In this document: positions 30,702 through 33,307 of the stretch, one piece after another | Numbering within the stretch: position 1 is the first letter of the stretch | Layout of the letters: each line of letters begins with the position of its first letter | Source: a virus | IMG/VR virus record: IMGVR_UViG_3300030102_008449 | Span: 10,194 to 43,500 of that record | Direction: 5' to 3' (one strand) | DNA length: 33,307 bases | Program-made: the position numbers and the translations under genes | The notes under the pieces: generated by a model | Seen by the model: the letters and a program-made list of their open reading frames with translations, nothing else | Database searches by the model: none | Told to the model about the DNA's origin: nothing

Positions 30702-31637
30702 TTAGATTTCAAAGGAACTTAATGCATTTATGTGGGGGTTCAAATCTAATGACCATCCTAAATCACTAAAGAATCCTTCTAATTTATTTAACAATATTGA
30801 TTCAAATACTTTTTGTCTATCAGCATATACATTTAAAAAGTCTTTTATTTTATCCGGCATATCATAATCCAAAAATGCTAAAGCTTCTATTTTATAGGGA
30901 TTATCTTTTAAATAAATCCACTTAACTTTGTCTGCCATAGTTATTTGATTGTGTTTTTTATCTAAATTCCAAAATTTTAATAAATCATTATATCTAATAG
31001 CAGCTCTTACAGGTGCGGGAGCTCCTTTTTCTATATCAGAAAAAATTTCACCAGCACTTGCTTTTCTACCTCTATATTTTTTTAATTTTTTAACTGCTGT
31101 AGGGTTACCTAATTTACTAATAGGTATTTCTCCACTTAATATTTGTTTTTTAAATTTTTTAATTTGATCTAATATTTCCTTGTGTGGTACTCCTTTAAGT
31201 ACTTGTTGTAATATGTTATTAAAGAAATCCCCTAAAATAGGTGGAAAGTTAGCTTTCATAAACTCTAAACCCTTAATATCTAGTGTTTCTTTTTCTATAC
31301 CTTCTTGTTTAGTAATCCATTGAGCATATCTTCTAGTAGCTCTAAAATAAGCAGAACGAATAACACATTCTGTTTTCATTTCTAATCTATGAGAAGAAAC
31401 ATTAAAACAATCTTTAGCTAATTGATCATAATGTTCTGTAATTATATCTTGGTAAGCTAAAGCTACCTTTTCCAGTTTATTATCTTTCTCTTTATCTGAT
31501 AAGCTTTCAAAGTTAGGAAATAAATGCAAAAGTATAGGTTCAGCATTAAAATAGTTCGAATCCGTGTCCACATAAGCGCAGTAATTAGTATCTTCTTTAT
31601 CACAAATAAACCAAGGTGTTTCTTCTAAATGTTTCAT
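30702..31637 (-). CDS. C-terminal part of family B DNA polymerase (gp43-like)
   Basis: The 311-residue protein begins 21 residues before motif C: CAYVDTDSNYF (20-30), where YVDTDS holds the catalytic Asp pair of family B polymerases. RATRRYAQWITKQEG (84-98) and KGLEFMK match the later palm-to-thumb blocks of T4 gp43, and GAPAPVRAAIRYNDLLKFW matches the thumb. T4 gp43 has 898 residues; the exonuclease and most of the palm are absent here. A real start ATG at 31637 (4 bases over the DUF6165 stop) shows an independent gene. The N-terminal half is not in the window and should be sought upstream. Confidence 0.82.
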   Translation of the reverse strand: MKHLEETPWFICDKEDTNYCAYVDTDSNYFNAEPILLHLFPNFESLSDKEKDNKLEKVALAYQDIITEHYDQLAKDCFNVSSHRLEMKTECVIRSAYFRATRRYAQWITKQEGIEKETLDIKGLEFMKANFPPILGDFFNNILQQVLKGVPHKEILDQIKKFKKQILSGEIPISKLGNPTAVKKLKKYRGRKASAGEIFSDIEKGAPAPVRAAIRYNDLLKFWNLDKKHNQITMADKVKWIYLKDNPYKIEALAFLDYDMPDKIKDFLNVYADRQKVFESILLNKLEGFFSDLGWSLDLNPHINALSSFEI

Positions 31638-32020
31638 TTATAATCTTTATATGATTTTTCTTCTACTAAACCAGATTTAGTTAATAAATTTATTTCTTTC
31701 TTTACTTTAGAACGTCTATCATTAGTAACATATACTGATCTTGCTAATTGTATAAATTCAGCATCAAATCTTTTTTCACGTTCACAATCTCTAATCCAAT
31801 CTTCAATATCCCAAAGTTGACCATTTATTTCGGCCAATTTAAGATACAAATTTTGTAACTGGGATCCAAATTTTTCAAATAATTTTACACATAAAGGATT
31901 AAGAGTATAAAATTCCTTTTCAATGTTAACTAATTTTTTCTTATCTTCAATTTTAAGCATTTTTAATTCTAAAATTGAAATTTTATCTAATAACTCTCCG
32001 TTTGATATTTCTATTTTCAT
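31634..32020 (-). CDS. DUF6165-like protein
   Basis: The 128-residue protein begins MKIEISNGELLDKISILELK and continues with a long helical, charged body (KKLVNIEKEFYTLNPLCVKL, REKRFDAEFIQLARSVYVTN). It matches DUF6165 as I know it, a small helical family often found next to glycosyltransferases. Its function is not known. Overlap with the polymerase fragment start is four bases. Confidence 0.7.
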   Translation of the reverse strand: MKIEISNGELLDKISILELKMLKIEDKKKLVNIEKEFYTLNPLCVKLFEKFGSQLQNLYLKLAEINGQLWDIEDWIRDCEREKRFDAEFIQLARSVYVTNDRRSKVKKEINLLTKSGLVEEKSYKDYK

Positions 32021-32021
32021 A

Positions 32022-32711
32022 TTATAAGCTTATTTTTTTATAAACTAGTTTACTATTATAACCTGGTTCTTCCTTACTAACTAATATCCATTTACTTTGG
32101 TCTTCTTTTAGTTTATGGTAAACAAACGCTCCTTTTCCTACTATAGGATATTCTATAGTTAATTTCTCCCAGTTAGTATCCTCTTTATTATCTTTCCATT
32201 CTACCCAAGTGCCTTTAAAATAATTATCATCTATTATAATAAGAGAATTAATAGGCATTTTATCTTCAATAGCACAAAATTCTTCCCAACCATGAATAGC
32301 ACAAGGAAATGGATCTTTTAAATTTAAATCCATAGAATCTAAATGAACAATATTGGGAACTATATTTACATTTTTTAAATATTTAACTGAATCTGATGTT
32401 GAATGAAAAACATTTTTTAATTTTAAATTTTCATACATAAGAGTACTTTTATTAACTATATTATTATCAATATCTACTGAATAAAAATTGCCCCCTGTTT
32501 TTTCACACATCTTAGCTAGTAAAACACCTACACAACCGTCATTCCAGTTTTGTGATGCACCTGTTTCAATACAAGTTATAGTATCAAAATTAATATGATC
32601 CTTAATAGAACTAAAGAATTTTTCCAATTGATTTAATCTTTGATTCATTCCATCATAGGTTACCCCAGGATTAAATGAACGATACCAATTAAATATTTCT
32701 TTTAAATCCAT
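32022..32711 (-). CDS. Putative class I SAM-dependent methyltransferase
   Basis: The 229-residue protein has TITCIETGASQNWNDGCVGV (about 44-63) in the place of motif I, FYSVDIDNNIVNKSTLMYEN in the place of motif II, and NIVHLDSMDLNLKDPFP with acidic residues in the position of motif IV. It is likely to methylate a sugar or small molecule, given neighbouring FkbM and DUF6165 genes. The core is not standard, so the family is a guess. It follows the stop of the 32712-32978 gene immediately. Confidence 0.6.
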   Translation of the reverse strand: MDLKEIFNWYRSFNPGVTYDGMNQRLNQLEKFFSSIKDHINFDTITCIETGASQNWNDGCVGVLLAKMCEKTGGNFYSVDIDNNIVNKSTLMYENLKLKNVFHSTSDSVKYLKNVNIVPNIVHLDSMDLNLKDPFPCAIHGWEEFCAIEDKMPINSLIIIDDNYFKGTWVEWKDNKEDTNWEKLTIEYPIVGKGAFVYHKLKEDQSKWILVSKEEPGYNSKLVYKKISL

Positions 32712-32978
32712 TTAAAATTTACTACTTTCTCCTGGTATTTGGATTATTCCTTTGTCTTTAGTTCCATCTGATCTTAGTCTATCATTATATTGTAATGATA
32801 TATCATATGATACATTATTTACTTTAAATTTTCCCCCTTGTTTTAACATTTTTCTAAAAAAGGACTCCTGTTTTTCATCCCAGGATTCACTAATTAAAAT
32901 TAATTCTTCTTTAGATATAGGAGCGTCATTAGCTAAAATATACATTCCTTTTCTTATTGATTGTTTTTTTAAAGCCAT
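32712..32978 (-). CDS. Small hypothetical protein (88 aa)
   Basis: The 88-residue protein begins MALKKQSIRKGMYILANDAP and includes SKEELILISESWDEKQESFF and MLKQGGKFKVNNVSYDISLQ. It is charged and appears soluble, with a helical first half and a short strand region at the end. No family is recognised. It lies in the gene string after the FkbM gene, one base after its stop. Confidence 0.55.
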   Translation of the reverse strand: MALKKQSIRKGMYILANDAPISKEELILISESWDEKQESFFRKMLKQGGKFKVNNVSYDISLQYNDRLRSDGTKDKGIIQIPGESSKF

Positions 32979-32979
32979 A

Positions 32980-33307
32980 TTAATTAGTTTTTAAAGCTAA
33001 ACAAGATACATTATTTTCAAAATCTAGTTTATACCCTTTGTTAGTTAAATAATTTTTAATATCTTCAAGTTCTTCAGTTAATAAATTTTCCCATTCAAAA
33101 ATAATACAATTGGGTAAATTTTTTAAACTTTTTATTAAAATATGATCATATCCCTCAACATCTAAATGTAGCCAATCTGTCTTATTATTAACTAATTTAT
33201 TTATGTTAATAGAAGGATAAGTTGTTGGTTTAATTGGTTCTATTTCCTGAGCATCAGGTACTCTTTTAACTATAGAATTAGTATACCCTTTTCCTCCTTC
33301 CCAAAAT
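32980..33307 (-). CDS. FkbM-family methyltransferase, C-terminal part (cut at window edge)
   Basis: The frame ends with a TAA at 32982-32980 and is open to the window edge, giving about 109 residues of the C-terminus. WLHLDVEGYDHILIKSL is the FkbM-specific block (compare FLKTDCEGGEYNIF in the 24485 gene), followed by NCIIFEWENLLTEELE. The N-terminal SAM-binding part lies outside the window. It is the second FkbM-type gene here and lies upstream of the polymerase fragment. Confidence 0.75.
   Translation of the reverse strand, partial: FWEGGKGYTNSIVKRVPDAQEIEPIKPTTYPSININKLVNNKTDWLHLDVEGYDHILIKSLKNLPNCIIFEWENLLTEELEDIKNYLTNKGYKLDFENNVSCLALKTN

Noticed and set aside
30702-30760. Intein remnant in the polymerase fragment
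   Set aside because: The 21 residues before YVDTDS resemble the normal palm helix and show no intein end such as HN followed by Ser, Thr or Cys.
1-33307. tRNA genes or CRISPR array
   Set aside because: No cloverleaf or regular repeat-spacer pattern was seen in gaps; nearly all DNA is coding.

Overview
This window is a segment of an AT-rich, T4-like (myovirus-type) bacteriophage genome, probably marine. Evidence: every supported gene lies on the minus strand, packed with 1 to 34 base overlaps or gaps of a few bases. The right part carries T4-type replication proteins: a gp45-like sliding clamp, a gp44-like clamp loader large subunit, a candidate gp62-like small subunit, and the C-terminal piece of a gp43-like family B DNA polymerase. 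The left part has an ATP-dependent DNA ligase and a phage-style lytic transglycosylase. No photosynthesis gene, tRNA or integrase is visible, so the host is undetermined. There is no gene-free stretch above about 100 bases.

Layout, left to right (transcription runs right to left). 1-2.8 kb: small accessory genes, some basic or zinc-binding, an HNH-type protein, a DUF6356-like membrane protein and the transglycosylase. 2.8-4.6 kb: a putative nuclease and DNA ligase. 4.6-22.7 kb: an almost unbroken glycan-synthesis block of about two dozen genes: nucleotide-sugar enzymes (Gmd, two DegT-type aminotransferases, a formyltransferase, a GmhA-like isomerase, a GHMP kinase, a nucleotidyltransferase, Gfo/Idh and SDR oxidoreductases), tailoring enzymes (acyltransferases, a methyltransferase, a cupin), about nine glycosyltransferases and an Mpo1-like membrane protein. 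22.7-25.2 kb: a ribbon-helix-helix regulator, a RecB/Cas4-type nuclease, a DUF1599-like protein and an FkbM methyltransferase. 25.2-30.7 kb: the clamp and clamp-loader genes, with Hsp20, GroES and GroEL inserted between them. 30.7-33.3 kb: the polymerase C-terminal fragment, preceded by DUF6165, methyltransferase and FkbM genes.

Working hypothesis: the replication genes form the conserved T4-like core, and two accessory modules sit within it. One is a complete chaperonin set (Hsp20, GroES, GroEL), plausibly for folding abundant phage proteins. The other is a glycan factory that could make GDP-perosamine or N-formylperosamine-like and heptose-like sugars and attach them to virion proteins, host surface glycans or DNA; the target cannot be read from sequence. 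An 11-base motif (TTWCGTATATT) recurs six times, always on the minus strand and just before a minus-strand start codon, and is the best candidate for a phage-specific expression signal. Hsp20 is bracketed by a long imperfect inverted repeat.
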